Of a DNA stretch of 39,652 nt, positions 8,177-16,785 are shown piece by piece. The DNA is from Halioxenophilus sp964342265 (GTDB taxonomy: Bacteria > Pseudomonadota > Gammaproteobacteria > Pseudomonadales > Cellvibrionaceae). A program made the translations under genes and the position numbers. A model generated the notes under the pieces. The model saw only the letters and a list, made by a program, of their open reading frames with translations. It was not told the origin of the DNA and made no database searches. The stretch spans positions 1-39,652 of the forward strand of contig CAYFFE010000020.1 of the NCBI GenBank assembly GCA_964342265.1, read 5' to 3'. Every line of letters starts with the position of its first letter. Position 1 is the first letter of the stretch.

Positions 8177-9535
8177 ATGTTTCAAAATCGCAAAGCAGCC
8201 ATCGAGCAATGGATAAAAACCGTGTGTTGGGGATTTTTTGCCCTATCGCTGGTGGCTGCCGGTTATGCTTCGGCCGCCGCCCAAATTGAAGGCGTGCGTC
8301 TTTGGCGAGCACCGGATAACACGCGTTTAGTACTCGATTTAAGCGAGCCGGTGGAGCATCGATTATTTACCTTAGCCTCACCGCAGCGCATTGTTATCGA
8401 CATCGAAAACGCCTCGTTGGCTGCCAGTACTTCCCATTTAGCGCTCAACAATACCCCCATTAGCGATATTCGCACCGCCCGGCGCAACCAAAGTGATTTG
8501 CGCGTGGTGTTGGATATCAGCGAGTCGGTGCGCCCGCGCAGTTTTGCTTTGCGCAAGCAAGGTGGAAAATCCGATCGCTTAGTCATCGATTTATACGATA
8601 AACAAAAAGAGACCGTAAAAACCGAACAGAGCCTGGCACAAACTGGCGATGGCCTGCGCGATATTTTAATTGTGGTGGACGCCGGCCACGGTGGCGAAGA
8701 TCCCGGAGCCATTGGGCCGCGCAATTTGTACGAAAAAGACGTGGTGTTGGCGATTAGTAAAGAGTTGGCTGCGCTTATTAACCGGGAGTCGGGTTTTAAG
8801 GCGGTGCTGTCTCGTACCGGCGACTATTACATTCCGCTGCGCAAACGCCGAGATTTTGCCCGAGAGAATCGTGCGGATTTATTTATTTCTGTACACGCCG
8901 ATGCCTTTCACAAAACGCAAGCCAATGGGGCTTCGGTGTTTGCTTTGTCGCATCGTGGTGCCACATCCGAGACCGCGCGCTTTTTAGCACAGCAGGAAAA
9001 CGAAGCGGATTTAATCGGCGGCGTGGTCGACGTAAAATTAGAGGATAAAAGCCCCGACGTACAAACCGTGCTGGTGGATTTATTTATGAAAGCCACGCTA
9101 AATTCCAGCTTGGATGTGGGTACGCAGGTGTTAAACAGTATGGGGCAGGTTACCCGTTTGCATAAACGAAGCGTCGAGCAGGCGGGTTTCGCGGTTTTAA
9201 AATCCCCCGATGTGCCGTCTATTTTGGTCGAAACCGGTTTTATTTCTAATCCTACCGAAGCGAGACGCTTGGCCTCCAGCCGCTATCGGCAAAAATTGGC
9301 TCGCCAGATTTTTTCTGGGGTTAAAGCCTATTTTTACGATGCGCCACCGGTTGGTACTTACGTGGCCTGGCAACAAAAAGGCGGTGGCGAGCGCGAGTAT
9401 GTGATCGGCTCGGGCGATACCCTCTCGGCCATTGCCAAAAAACACAACACCAGTGTTTCGGCAATTCGCCAACACAACGATTTAAAAAGTGACACCATCC
9501 GTGTGGGCCAACGCATTAAAATTCCTGCTTCATGA
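8177..9535 (+). CDS. amiB: N-acetylmuramoyl-L-alanine amidase AmiB (AMIN + amidase_3 + LysM)
   Basis: A 452-residue periplasmic zinc amidase that cuts the peptide from murein glycan strands to separate daughter cells, normally activated by an EnvC/NlpD-type protein. Order: signal sequence/membrane segment (about 11-34), AMIN targeting domain (about 36-135), linker, amidase_3 domain (about 160-380) with zinc ligand His171 in VVDAGHGGEDPG, Glu in LYEKDVVL, SVHAD and catalytic Glu352 in VETGF, then one C-terminal LysM (about 408-450, GSGDTLSAIAKKHNTSVSAI) that binds glycan. AmiB of E. coli has the same plan. The stop overlaps the mutL start as ATGA. Confidence 0.95.
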   Translation: MFQNRKAAIEQWIKTVCWGFFALSLVAAGYASAAAQIEGVRLWRAPDNTRLVLDLSEPVEHRLFTLASPQRIVIDIENASLAASTSHLALNNTPISDIRTARRNQSDLRVVLDISESVRPRSFALRKQGGKSDRLVIDLYDKQKETVKTEQSLAQTGDGLRDILIVVDAGHGGEDPGAIGPRNLYEKDVVLAISKELAALINRESGFKAVLSRTGDYYIPLRKRRDFARENRADLFISVHADAFHKTQANGASVFALSHRGATSETARFLAQQENEADLIGGVVDVKLEDKSPDVQTVLVDLFMKATLNSSLDVGTQVLNSMGQVTRLHKRSVEQAGFAVLKSPDVPSILVETGFISNPTEARRLASSRYRQKLARQIFSGVKAYFYDAPPVGTYVAWQQKGGGEREYVIGSGDTLSAIAKKHNTSVSAIRQHNDLKSDTIRVGQRIKIPAS

Positions 9536-11454
9536 ATAAAATCCGACTGCTGTCGCCGCGCCTCGCCAACCAAATTGCCGCAGGTGAGGTCGTAGAACGT
9601 CCCGCCTCGGTTATTAAAGAACTGGTTGAAAACAGCCTGGATGCCGGCGCTAAAAACTTACAAATCGAAATCGCGCAAGGCGGCGTTAAGCTTATTCGCG
9701 TGCGCGACGACGGCTGTGGCATCGATAAGGACGATTTAACCTTGGCGTTAAGTCGCCACGCCACCAGCAAAATTTATCACCTCGACGATCTCGAGGCGGT
9801 GGCCAGTCTCGGATTTCGCGGTGAGGCGCTGGCCTCGATCAGTTCTGTGTCGCGTTTGCGTTTAACCACCAACACCGGTGGTGATATGGCTTGGCAGGCG
9901 CAAGCCGAAGGCCGGGAAATGGAAGCGGAAATTACACCGGCGGCTCATCCCAAAGGCACCACCATTGAAGCGCGCGATTTGTTTTTCAACACGCCGGCGC
10001 GGCGCAAATTTTTGCGCACCGAGCGCACCGAATACAACCGCATCGAAGAGGTTATAAAACGCCAGGCATTGGCTCGCTTTGATGTGGGCTTTCATTTGCG
10101 GCACAACAATCGGTTAGTGCACAGTTGGCAGGCGGGCCAAACTCAAGCCGAAAAAGAACGGCGCGTGGCGCAAATTTGCGGACCGGAATTTATGACTCAC
10201 GCGTTGGCCATCGATTTGGAGCGTGTGGGCTTGCGACTATGGGGCTGGGTGGCGCTGCCGGCGTTTTCGCGCAGCCAGGCCGATTTGCAATATTTTTACG
10301 TTAACGGTCGGCCCATTCGCGATAAATTGGTGTCTCACGCCGTGCGTCAGGCTTTTCAGGATGTGTTGCACCACGCTCGCCATCCGGCGTTTGTGTTGTA
10401 CCTAGAATTGGATCCGGCAGCGGTGGATGTGAACGTGCACCCCACCAAACACGAAGTGCGCTTTCGCGATGGGCGCAGCGTGCACGACTTTTTGTATCGC
10501 AGTTTGCACCATGCTCTGGCTGACGTTCGCCCCGAAACCGTGGCGCACACCGCCGCCGAGCAATCCACGCAAGAGGCTGTGAGTCCCGAGCAGCGTGGCG
10601 AATTTGCCGGTCAGGCCAATATGGATTTGCGCGCGTCCAGCGAGCCGGATGTATCCTTGCAGCCGCAAGTGCCGCCTTCCATTTTTCAGCCGCCAGCTCA
10701 ACCCAGTGCTGAGTTTAGCCCGCGAACGTCTCAATCCCATGGCGGGGCCCACTACGAGGCCAATGTGCGGGCCAATAAACTGGCCGTGGCCGAACAAATC
10801 GAGGCCTACGGCAAATTACAACCCAAACCCGAATTTGCCGCGCCCAATTTACCGGCCAGCGAGCAAGAAATCCCGCCGCTGGGATTTGCCATCGCGCAAT
10901 TAAAAGGCATTTACATTCTGGCCGAAAACGCCGAAGGCTTGGTGGTGGTGGATATGCACGCGGCCCACGAGCGCATTACGTACGAGCGTTTAAAAACCGC
11001 GTTCGATCATCGCGGCGTGCAGGCACAACCCCTGTTGGTGCCGGAATCCATCGCCGTGAGTGAAGGCGAGGCCGATCTGGCCGAGGAGCAGGCCGAGGTG
11101 TTCTCACAGTTGGGGTTTGAATTGAGTCGGGCTGGGCCGGAGTCAATTACCGTGCGACAAATTCCGGTGGTGTTGGCCCAGGGCGATGTGGCGAGCCTAG
11201 TGCGCGATGTGTTGTCGGATTTAAAAACCTACGGCAGCAGCGATCGAATTCGCGTGCACATTAATCAGATTTTATCCACCATGGCCTGTCATGGCTCGGT
11301 GCGCGCCAACCGCAAATTAACTGTGGCCGAAATGAACGCACTGCTGCGCGACATGGAAGCCACTGAGCGCAGCGGGCAGTGCAATCACGGTCGACCCACC
11401 TGGGCGGTGCAAAGTTTGGCCGAGCTGGATAAATTGTTTATGCGCGGTCAGTAA
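9532..11454 (+). CDS. mutL: DNA mismatch repair protein MutL
   Basis: 640 residues. Couples MutS mismatch recognition to strand removal. The GHKL ATPase domain (about 1-330) carries ENSLDAGA, DDGCGI, ATSKI and GFRGEALASI. A Pro/Gln-rich linker (about 340-440) leads to the dimerisation domain. The C-terminal domain has DMHAAHERITYE from Asp474, which fits the DxHA(x)2E(x)4E metal-binding endonuclease motif, together with ACHGSVRAN and CNHGRPTW. By family knowledge this predicts a nicking-competent MutL as in Pseudomonas rather than the MutH-dependent E. coli type. It overlaps amiB by 4 bp, and miaA follows after 5 bp. Confidence 0.97.
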   Translation: MNKIRLLSPRLANQIAAGEVVERPASVIKELVENSLDAGAKNLQIEIAQGGVKLIRVRDDGCGIDKDDLTLALSRHATSKIYHLDDLEAVASLGFRGEALASISSVSRLRLTTNTGGDMAWQAQAEGREMEAEITPAAHPKGTTIEARDLFFNTPARRKFLRTERTEYNRIEEVIKRQALARFDVGFHLRHNNRLVHSWQAGQTQAEKERRVAQICGPEFMTHALAIDLERVGLRLWGWVALPAFSRSQADLQYFYVNGRPIRDKLVSHAVRQAFQDVLHHARHPAFVLYLELDPAAVDVNVHPTKHEVRFRDGRSVHDFLYRSLHHALADVRPETVAHTAAEQSTQEAVSPEQRGEFAGQANMDLRASSEPDVSLQPQVPPSIFQPPAQPSAEFSPRTSQSHGGAHYEANVRANKLAVAEQIEAYGKLQPKPEFAAPNLPASEQEIPPLGFAIAQLKGIYILAENAEGLVVVDMHAAHERITYERLKTAFDHRGVQAQPLLVPESIAVSEGEADLAEEQAEVFSQLGFELSRAGPESITVRQIPVVLAQGDVASLVRDVLSDLKTYGSSDRIRVHINQILSTMACHGSVRANRKLTVAEMNALLRDMEATERSGQCNHGRPTWAVQSLAELDKLFMRGQ

Positions 11455-11459
11455 GGTGC

Positions 11460-12440
11460 GTGGCAATAGTGCAGTCGCCTAAACCCCTAGCCATTTTTTT
11501 AATGGGACCCACTGCCTCGGGTAAAACCGCGCTGGCCTTCGGCTTGGCGGAACAACTCCCCGTCGAGGTTATCAGTGTCGATTCCGCGTTGGTGTATCGT
11601 GGTTTGGATATTGGCAGCGCCAAGCCCACGGCTGAAGAGCAAGCGCGAGTGCCCCATCGATTGCTCGATTTACGCGATCCCTCCGAAACCTACAACGCCG
11701 CTGATTTTTGTCGCGATGCCCGCCAAGCCATGGTGGAAATTACTGAACAGGGCAAGGTGCCTTTGTTGGTGGGCGGGACCATGATGTATTTTCGTGCACT
11801 GTTGGATGGGCTCAACGATTTGCCCACGTCCGACCCCGCCATTCGCGCGCAAATCGAGCAAAAAGCCGCGCAAGAAGGTTGGCCTGCGGTGCATCAGTGG
11901 TTGCAACAAGTGGATGCGGCCTCGGCGGCTGTTATCCATCCCAATCATTCTCAGCGTTTGTGCCGGGCTCTGGAAGTATTTTTGCAAACTGGCCAGGCCA
12001 TGAGCGAATTGCAAAAACACAACAAGCAAGCGGGCATTACAGAAAGCTATCAAATTGCCCAGTTGGCCATCGCCCCGCGCGAGCGAAAAACCTTGCACGA
12101 GCGTATCGCGCGGCGCTTTCAAACAATGCTCGATGCCGGTGTTCTAGAGGAAGTGCAGGGACTTTATGAGCGCGGCGATTTAAATCCGCAGTTACCCGCC
12201 CTGCGCGCGGTGGGCTATCGCCAGCTCTGGAACTATTGCGCGGGTGAATGCTCACTAGAAGAGGCCACCGACAAGGCCATCGCCGCAACTCGGCAGTTAG
12301 CCAAGCGCCAATTAACCTGGCTGCGCGGTTGGCAAGAGCCGCTATACTGGATTTATACCGAGTCTGAGGCGGGCATTAGCTTGACAAATCAACAAATAAT
12401 TGGCCAAGCATTGATGCATCTTAATAAATACAACGTATAA
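11460..12440 (+). CDS. miaA: tRNA dimethylallyltransferase MiaA
   Basis: 326 residues. Transfers a dimethylallyl group to A37 of tRNAs that read UNN codons. Motifs: P-loop GPTASGKTALAF, substrate-binding DSALVYRGLDIGSAKP, PHRLLDLRDPSETYNAADF, GGTMMYFRALLDGL and AVGYRQLWNY. The start is GTG. Position 11460 leaves only 3 bases after AAGG (11453-11456), and a second in-frame GTG at 11469 would leave 12, so the first few residues are uncertain. It follows mutL by 5 bp and ends inside a -10 element for hfq. Confidence 0.96.
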   Translation: MAIVQSPKPLAIFLMGPTASGKTALAFGLAEQLPVEVISVDSALVYRGLDIGSAKPTAEEQARVPHRLLDLRDPSETYNAADFCRDARQAMVEITEQGKVPLLVGGTMMYFRALLDGLNDLPTSDPAIRAQIEQKAAQEGWPAVHQWLQQVDAASAAVIHPNHSQRLCRALEVFLQTGQAMSELQKHNKQAGITESYQIAQLAIAPRERKTLHERIARRFQTMLDAGVLEEVQGLYERGDLNPQLPALRAVGYRQLWNYCAGECSLEEATDKAIAATRQLAKRQLTWLRGWQEPLYWIYTESEAGISLTNQQIIGQALMHLNKYNV

Positions 12441-12441
12441 T
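12411..12441 (+). promoter_or_regulatory. Putative hfq promoter at the end of miaA
   Basis: A consensus TATAAT (12436-12441) overlaps the miaA stop codon. TTGATG (12411-12416) lies 19 bp upstream as a possible -35, a slightly long spacer. E. coli hfq also has promoters in the miaA 3' region, which supports the reading. Confidence 0.4.
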
Positions 12442-12499
12442 GGGGAGTCGGTATCTTTATCAATTTGTCGTTTATACGCTTGTAATCACCTCTACGGGG

Positions 12500-12520
12500 G
12501 CTGAAGTCGGCAGCTTCAGC
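12500..12520 (+). repeat. Hairpin in the hfq leader
   Basis: GCTGAAG (12500-12506) pairs exactly with CTTCAGC (12514-12520) around a 7-base loop, about 50 bp before the hfq start. No T-run follows directly. It lies in the 5' untranslated region of hfq, where Hfq autoregulation is known to act in E. coli. A regulatory role here is inference. Confidence 0.45.
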
Positions 12521-12569
12521 ATTTGAGTTTGATTACGTTTTCTTATTGTTATTTTTTTGGAGAATAATT

Positions 12570-12827
12570 ATGTCAAAAGGGCATAGCCTACAAGACCCTT
12601 ACCTGAACGTTTTGCGCAAAGAACGTATTCCTGTATCCATTTATTTAGTGAATGGTATAAAGTTGCAGGGTCAAGTCGAATCGTTCGACCAATTTGTGGT
12701 GTTGTTAAAAAATACCGTCAGTCAAATGGTCTACAAACACGCCATCTCCACCATTGTACCTTCCCGTCCGGTGCGTGTTCCTATGTTGAATCCCGCCACT
12801 GGTGAAGAAACAACAGAAGAAAGCTAG
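12570..12827 (+). CDS. hfq: RNA chaperone Hfq
   Basis: 85 residues starting at ATG 12570, with GGAGA 8 bases upstream. The open frame extends back to 12546, but that leader (MLFFWRII) is outside the family. Hexameric Sm-like protein that anneals small RNAs to mRNAs. The Sm1 region reads PVSIYLVNGIKLQGQVESFD, and Sm2 contains VYKHAISTIVP with the YKHA signature of the proximal RNA face. The C-terminal tail is short (NPATGEETTEES), as in Pseudomonas, unlike the long E. coli tail. Confidence 0.97.
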   Translation: MSKGHSLQDPYLNVLRKERIPVSIYLVNGIKLQGQVESFDQFVVLLKNTVSQMVYKHAISTIVPSRPVRVPMLNPATGEETTEES

Positions 12828-12892
12828 TGATCGATGAAGCCGCTCCGGCCTAGTCGGTCGGTTTCGAGATTGTTAGAGAGGTTACTAACCTA

Positions 12893-14200
12893 TTGTTTTT
12901 TGAACGCCCAAAATCCGGTGAGCTGGCCATACTGGTTCACCTGCAGTTTCAACAACTGTCGGAACCCGACGATTCCCGCGAATTCGAAGAGCTGGCTCTG
13001 GCTGCCGGCGCCGATCCTATTACTTTGGTGACCGGTCAGCGCGATCAACCCGACCCGAAATTTTTTCTCGGTTCGGGAAAAGTCGACGAGCTCAAGCAAC
13101 TGGTGGAGGCCCACCAGGTTCAGTTGGTGATTTTTAATCACAGCTTATCGCCCAGCCAGGAGCGCAACCTGGAAAAAGCGCTCGAGTGTCGCGTGCTGGA
13201 TCGTACTGGTTTAATACTCGATATTTTTGCTCAACGCGCGCGCACCCACGAAGGTAAATTGCAAGTGGAGCTGGCGCAGTTGCAGCATATGTCCACGCGT
13301 TTAGTACGCGGCTGGACACACTTGGAGCGGCAAAAAGGCGGCATCGGCTTGCGCGGGCCGGGGGAAACCCAGTTGGAAACTGACCGGCGATTACTGCGCG
13401 GGCGCATTAAATCGATCAGTGCGCGCTTGGATAAAGTCCGCAAAACCCGCGAGCACGGTCGTCGCGCTCGCACGCGCAACTCTCTGCCCACCGTATCCTT
13501 GGTGGGTTACACCAACGCCGGTAAATCCACACTGTTTAACCGTGTGGCCGAAGCTCACGTGTTGGTGAAAGATCAATTATTTGCCACGCTCGATCCCACC
13601 ATGCGCCGCATAGAGTTGGCCGATGTGGGTGCCTGCGTGCTCGCCGATACCGTGGGCTTTATCAGCCATTTGCCGCACAAACTGGTGGAGGCCTTTCGCG
13701 CCACGCTGGAAGAGGCGGCCAACGCCGATTTACTGCTGCATGTAGTCGACAGCGCCGATCCCGAGCGCGATCGCAATATCGAAGAAGTGAATAAGGTGCT
13801 GATTGAAATCGGTGCTGAAAAACTGACGTGTTTAATGGTCTACAACAAAATCGATCTGCACGAATACGCCGAGCCGCGTATCGATCGCGACGATCAGGGC
13901 AAACCCAGAGCGGTTTGGTTATCGGCCGCCACCGGCGAAGGCGTGGGGTTATTGCGTGAGGCGCTGTCGGAATTGCTGGCCGTGGATGTGGTGGACGGCA
14001 CTTTATTGCTCGATGCCAATCAGGCGGGGCTTCGCGCCAAGTTCTATCAACAGCATGCCGTAGTCAGCGAGCAATATCTCGACGATGGCGGCTGTCAGGT
14101 ACATTTACGCATCCCCAAGTCGGATTTATTGCGTATTCTAAGTCACAGTAACTATCCAATATCCGAGCTGCGTTGGGCGAACCAACGGCAATTGGGGTAG
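12893..14200 (+). CDS. hflX: Ribosome-associated GTPase HflX
   Basis: 435 residues. GTPase that splits stalled or heat-damaged 70S ribosomes. The start is TTG at 12893, giving MFFERPKSGELAILVHL, which lines up with the N-termini of Pseudomonas and E. coli HflX; AGAGAGG lies about 11 bases upstream. The N-terminal HflX domain contains HEGKLQVELAQLQ and GGIGLRGPGETQLETDRR. The G domain has G1 GYTNAGKSTLFN, G3 DTVGF, G4 YNKID and G5 SAATGEG. A small imperfect stem (CCGGCC / GGTCGG, about 12850-12866) lies between hfq and hflX without a good T-run, so some read-through from hfq is likely. Confidence 0.96.
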   Translation: MFFERPKSGELAILVHLQFQQLSEPDDSREFEELALAAGADPITLVTGQRDQPDPKFFLGSGKVDELKQLVEAHQVQLVIFNHSLSPSQERNLEKALECRVLDRTGLILDIFAQRARTHEGKLQVELAQLQHMSTRLVRGWTHLERQKGGIGLRGPGETQLETDRRLLRGRIKSISARLDKVRKTREHGRRARTRNSLPTVSLVGYTNAGKSTLFNRVAEAHVLVKDQLFATLDPTMRRIELADVGACVLADTVGFISHLPHKLVEAFRATLEEAANADLLLHVVDSADPERDRNIEEVNKVLIEIGAEKLTCLMVYNKIDLHEYAEPRIDRDDQGKPRAVWLSAATGEGVGLLREALSELLAVDVVDGTLLLDANQAGLRAKFYQQHAVVSEQYLDDGGCQVHLRIPKSDLLRILSHSNYPISELRWANQRQLG

Positions 14201-14259
14201 TCAACTGGCAACCTATTTGAAAAGCCAATCGAGAAAAGGTTAACCCACAACAGCGCCCT

Positions 14260-14268
14260 TGTTAGAAT
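14260..14268 (+). promoter_or_regulatory. Putative extended -10 promoter for hflKC
   Basis: TGTTAGAAT at 14260-14268 reads as TGn plus TAGAAT, 89 bp before the hflK start and within the 157-bp gap after hflX. The -35 is poor. The gap and this element suggest hflKC can be transcribed separately from hflX. Confidence 0.35.
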
Positions 14269-14357
14269 GCGCGCTGCGTAATATTAGTTGAGGGTTGCAA
14301 ATCGATAATTAAAACAATCGACCGGCAACGGCGCTCGTAAACAGACGGAGAAATTAT

Positions 14358-15518
14358 ATGGCCTGGAATGACCCGGGTGGCAATAAGCAAGACCCATGGG
14401 GTGGTGGTGGCAAGCGTGGCGGTGATGGACCGCCAGATTTGGATGAAGCGCTGAAATCACTGCAAGAAAAACTCAATAAAATGTTTGGAGGCAAAGGCGG
14501 CTCCGGCGGCAGCGGTGGCGGTTTTGGTCTCAACAAGATTCCAGTTTGGCTTTTGGTCGCTGTTTTGGCGGGCGTTTACTTTTTCGCTGGCTGGTATCAG
14601 GTTAACGAACAGGAGCGCGCGGTAATTTTGCGCTTTGGTGTATTTAATGGCACAAAAGGCTCTGGTTTGCAGTGGAATCCTCCGCTAATCGACCAGGTAA
14701 TTAAAGAAAATGTGACCCGTAAGCGTTTGCACACTACACAGGGTTACATGCTCACCGAAGATCTTAATATCGTGAATATTGAGCTATCGGTGCAGTACGT
14801 TATTAACGATGCGCGCAACTTTATACTCAATGTGCGCGATCCTGAGGAAAGCCTTGTGCAGGCTACCGAGTCGGCCTTGCGTCATGTGGTTGGTTCCAGC
14901 GTGATGCATGAGGTGTTAACCGAAGGTCGTGAGGCCATCGCAATCGATGTGCAAACGCGTTTGCAGCAGTACCTCGACAGCTATGACACCGGTATTTTCG
15001 TGGACAAAGTCAACGTTGAAGATTCTGCACCGCCGAGAGAAGTCCAAGCGGCGTTTGACGACGTAAACCGCGCCCGAGAAGACGAAGAGCGCGAGAAAAA
15101 CAAAGCGCAAACCTACGCCAACGGCATTATCCCCGAGGCCCGTGGTAAAGCTCAGCGCGCCATCGAAGAAGCCAACGCCTACCGCGAACAGGTTGTCGCC
15201 AAAGCTGATGGTGAGGCCCAACGCTTTGAGCGTTTACTGGCGGAGTACCAAAAAGCGCCCGAGGTAACTCGCGAGCGTTTGTATCTAGATGCATTGCAAG
15301 ATGTGATGTCCAGCAGCTCCAAAATTTTGGTCGACGTAGAAGGCGGCAACAACATGATGTATTTGCCGCTGGATAAAATTATGGAACGCAAGCAGGCCGG
15401 TGGTATCTCCGATTTGCGTGACCTGTCGCCAAAAGTCATTGAGCAGTTAGTCGATCGCACAACCGAAGAGGTTCGCCGCGAAGTGATCAAAACTCGTTCA
15501 ACAAGGAGTTCTCGCTAA
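14358..15518 (+). CDS. hflK: FtsH protease modulator HflK
   Basis: 386 residues. Inner-membrane SPFH protein that forms a large cage with HflC around FtsH and limits its proteolysis. It has a Gly-rich cytoplasmic N-terminus (1-60, many GG runs), a membrane segment (about 61-80, IPVWLLVAVLAGVYFFAGWY), then the periplasmic SPFH/band-7 domain and a charged helix (REDEEREKNKAQTYA). The start at ATG 14358 has GGAG at good spacing. The stop TAA shares one base with the hflC ATG (TAATG), so the two are translationally coupled. Confidence 0.96.
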   Translation: MAWNDPGGNKQDPWGGGGKRGGDGPPDLDEALKSLQEKLNKMFGGKGGSGGSGGGFGLNKIPVWLLVAVLAGVYFFAGWYQVNEQERAVILRFGVFNGTKGSGLQWNPPLIDQVIKENVTRKRLHTTQGYMLTEDLNIVNIELSVQYVINDARNFILNVRDPEESLVQATESALRHVVGSSVMHEVLTEGREAIAIDVQTRLQQYLDSYDTGIFVDKVNVEDSAPPREVQAAFDDVNRAREDEEREKNKAQTYANGIIPEARGKAQRAIEEANAYREQVVAKADGEAQRFERLLAEYQKAPEVTRERLYLDALQDVMSSSSKILVDVEGGNNMMYLPLDKIMERKQAGGISDLRDLSPKVIEQLVDRTTEEVRREVIKTRSTRSSR

Positions 15519-16393
15519 TGGGCACTAGAAGCATTTTGATCTTGATCGTAGCGCTGGTTGTTCTGGTGGTTGGTTACAACAGCGTTTACATCGTTAAAGA
15601 AACCGAGCGTGCCGTGTTGCTAACCTTCGGTAAGCTCGACACCGCCAACATCGATCCGGGGCTGGATTTTAAATGGCCATTGGTTCAGGAAGTGCGCAAG
15701 TTTGATGCTCGAGTATTGACCTTCGATGCTCAGCCAGAGCGCTTTTTAACGGTGGAAAAGAAAGGCATGATCGTCGACTCCTACGCCAAGTGGCGTGTGC
15801 GCGATGTGAACACTTACTACACGTCCACCAACGGTGAGGAAACTCGCGCCGAGCGTCTGTTGGCGCAACGCATCAACGAAGGGTTGCGCAACCAATTTGC
15901 CCAGCGCAGTTTGTTGGAGGTGGTCTCCGGTGAGCGCGATGAGCTGATGGTGGATTTGATTACCTCACTCAACGAGTTTACCAACACCAGTTTGGGTATT
16001 GAGGTGGTTGATGTGCGTGTTAAGCGCATCGAATTACCGGAAGACGTCAGTGAATCGGTGTTCTCACGGATGTCGTCCGAGCGAGAGCGAGAAGCCCAGG
16101 AGCATCGCGCGAAAGGTAAAGAACAGGCGGAAGTCATCCGCGCCGATGCCGATCGCCAGCAGTTGGTTATTGAGGCTGAAGCCTACCGCGATGCCGAGCT
16201 GATTCGCGGTGAGGGTGATGCGAAAGCCACGGCCATTTACGCTCAGGCTTACAACAAAGATCCGGAGTTCTACAGCTTTCTGCGCAGTTTAAATGCCTAC
16301 AAGCAAACGTTCTCCGGCGCCGGCGATTTATTGCTGGTCGATCCCGAAAGCGATTTCTTTCGCTACTTGAAAGACGCTAAAGGTCAGCGCTAG
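15518..16393 (+). CDS. hflC: FtsH protease modulator HflC
   Basis: 291 residues. Partner of HflK in the FtsH-associated membrane complex. One N-terminal membrane segment (about 4-25, SILILIVALVVLVVGYNSVYI), then SPFH sequence (KETERAVLLTFGKLD, DPGLDFKWPLVQEV) and a long charged coiled coil (about 180-250; SEREREAQEHRAKGKEQAEVIRA is visible, with EAYRDAELIRGEGDA after it). The 1-bp overlap with hflK and the strong terminator 60 bp later define a two-gene transcription unit. Confidence 0.96.
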   Translation: MGTRSILILIVALVVLVVGYNSVYIVKETERAVLLTFGKLDTANIDPGLDFKWPLVQEVRKFDARVLTFDAQPERFLTVEKKGMIVDSYAKWRVRDVNTYYTSTNGEETRAERLLAQRINEGLRNQFAQRSLLEVVSGERDELMVDLITSLNEFTNTSLGIEVVDVRVKRIELPEDVSESVFSRMSSEREREAQEHRAKGKEQAEVIRADADRQQLVIEAEAYRDAELIRGEGDAKATAIYAQAYNKDPEFYSFLRSLNAYKQTFSGAGDLLLVDPESDFFRYLKDAKGQR

Positions 16394-16456
16394 TAAAAGC
16401 CAAAGGTCCTGAGCCAAGGGCTAAACATTCGCCACTGACTCGTGGTAAAATTACAG

Positions 16457-16481
16457 AAACCGGGCCCGGCCCGGTTTTTTT
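16457..16481 (+). terminator. Intrinsic terminator after hflC
   Basis: AAACCGGG (16457-16464) pairs with CCCGGTTT (16470-16477) around a 5-base loop and is followed by seven T (16475-16481). It ends the hflKC unit before the DUF2065 gene. Confidence 0.9.
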
Positions 16482-16556
16482 GTGTCCGACAGGCCCAAGA
16501 GCACGCATGGTTGGATAGCGCCCAGGATAGCCCAACGCCGGTTAGGATGGATTTTC

Positions 16557-16748
16557 ATGTCTCACACCCTGCTGCAAGCACTCTGTTTGGTGATGGTGCT
16601 GGAGGGGATTTTGCCCTTTTTATACCCGCGCCTGTGGCGAAGCCTGGTTGCGCGCGCGGCTATGAGTGCCGATCAGCAGTTGCGGGTAATGGGATTTATC
16701 AGCATGTTGGTGGGTGTGGTCTGTCTGTACCTGTTAAATCGGGGATGA
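16557..16748 (+). CDS. DUF2065 (YjeT-like) small membrane protein
   Basis: 63 residues starting at ATG 16557, with GGATGG 6 bases upstream. A longer frame from GTG 16482 is rejected because it begins inside the hflC terminator T-run and adds non-family sequence. The protein has two hydrophobic helices (LLQALCLVMVLEGILPFLY and LRVMGFISMLVGVVCLYLL) joined by a basic loop, matching the DUF2065 family found between hflC and hisZ/purA in many gammaproteobacteria. The function is unknown. Confidence 0.88.
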   Translation: MSHTLLQALCLVMVLEGILPFLYPRLWRSLVARAAMSADQQLRVMGFISMLVGVVCLYLLNRG

Positions 16749-16785
16749 TGGTTTCCCGAGCCCAAGAATTTAAGAGATCTGGTCT

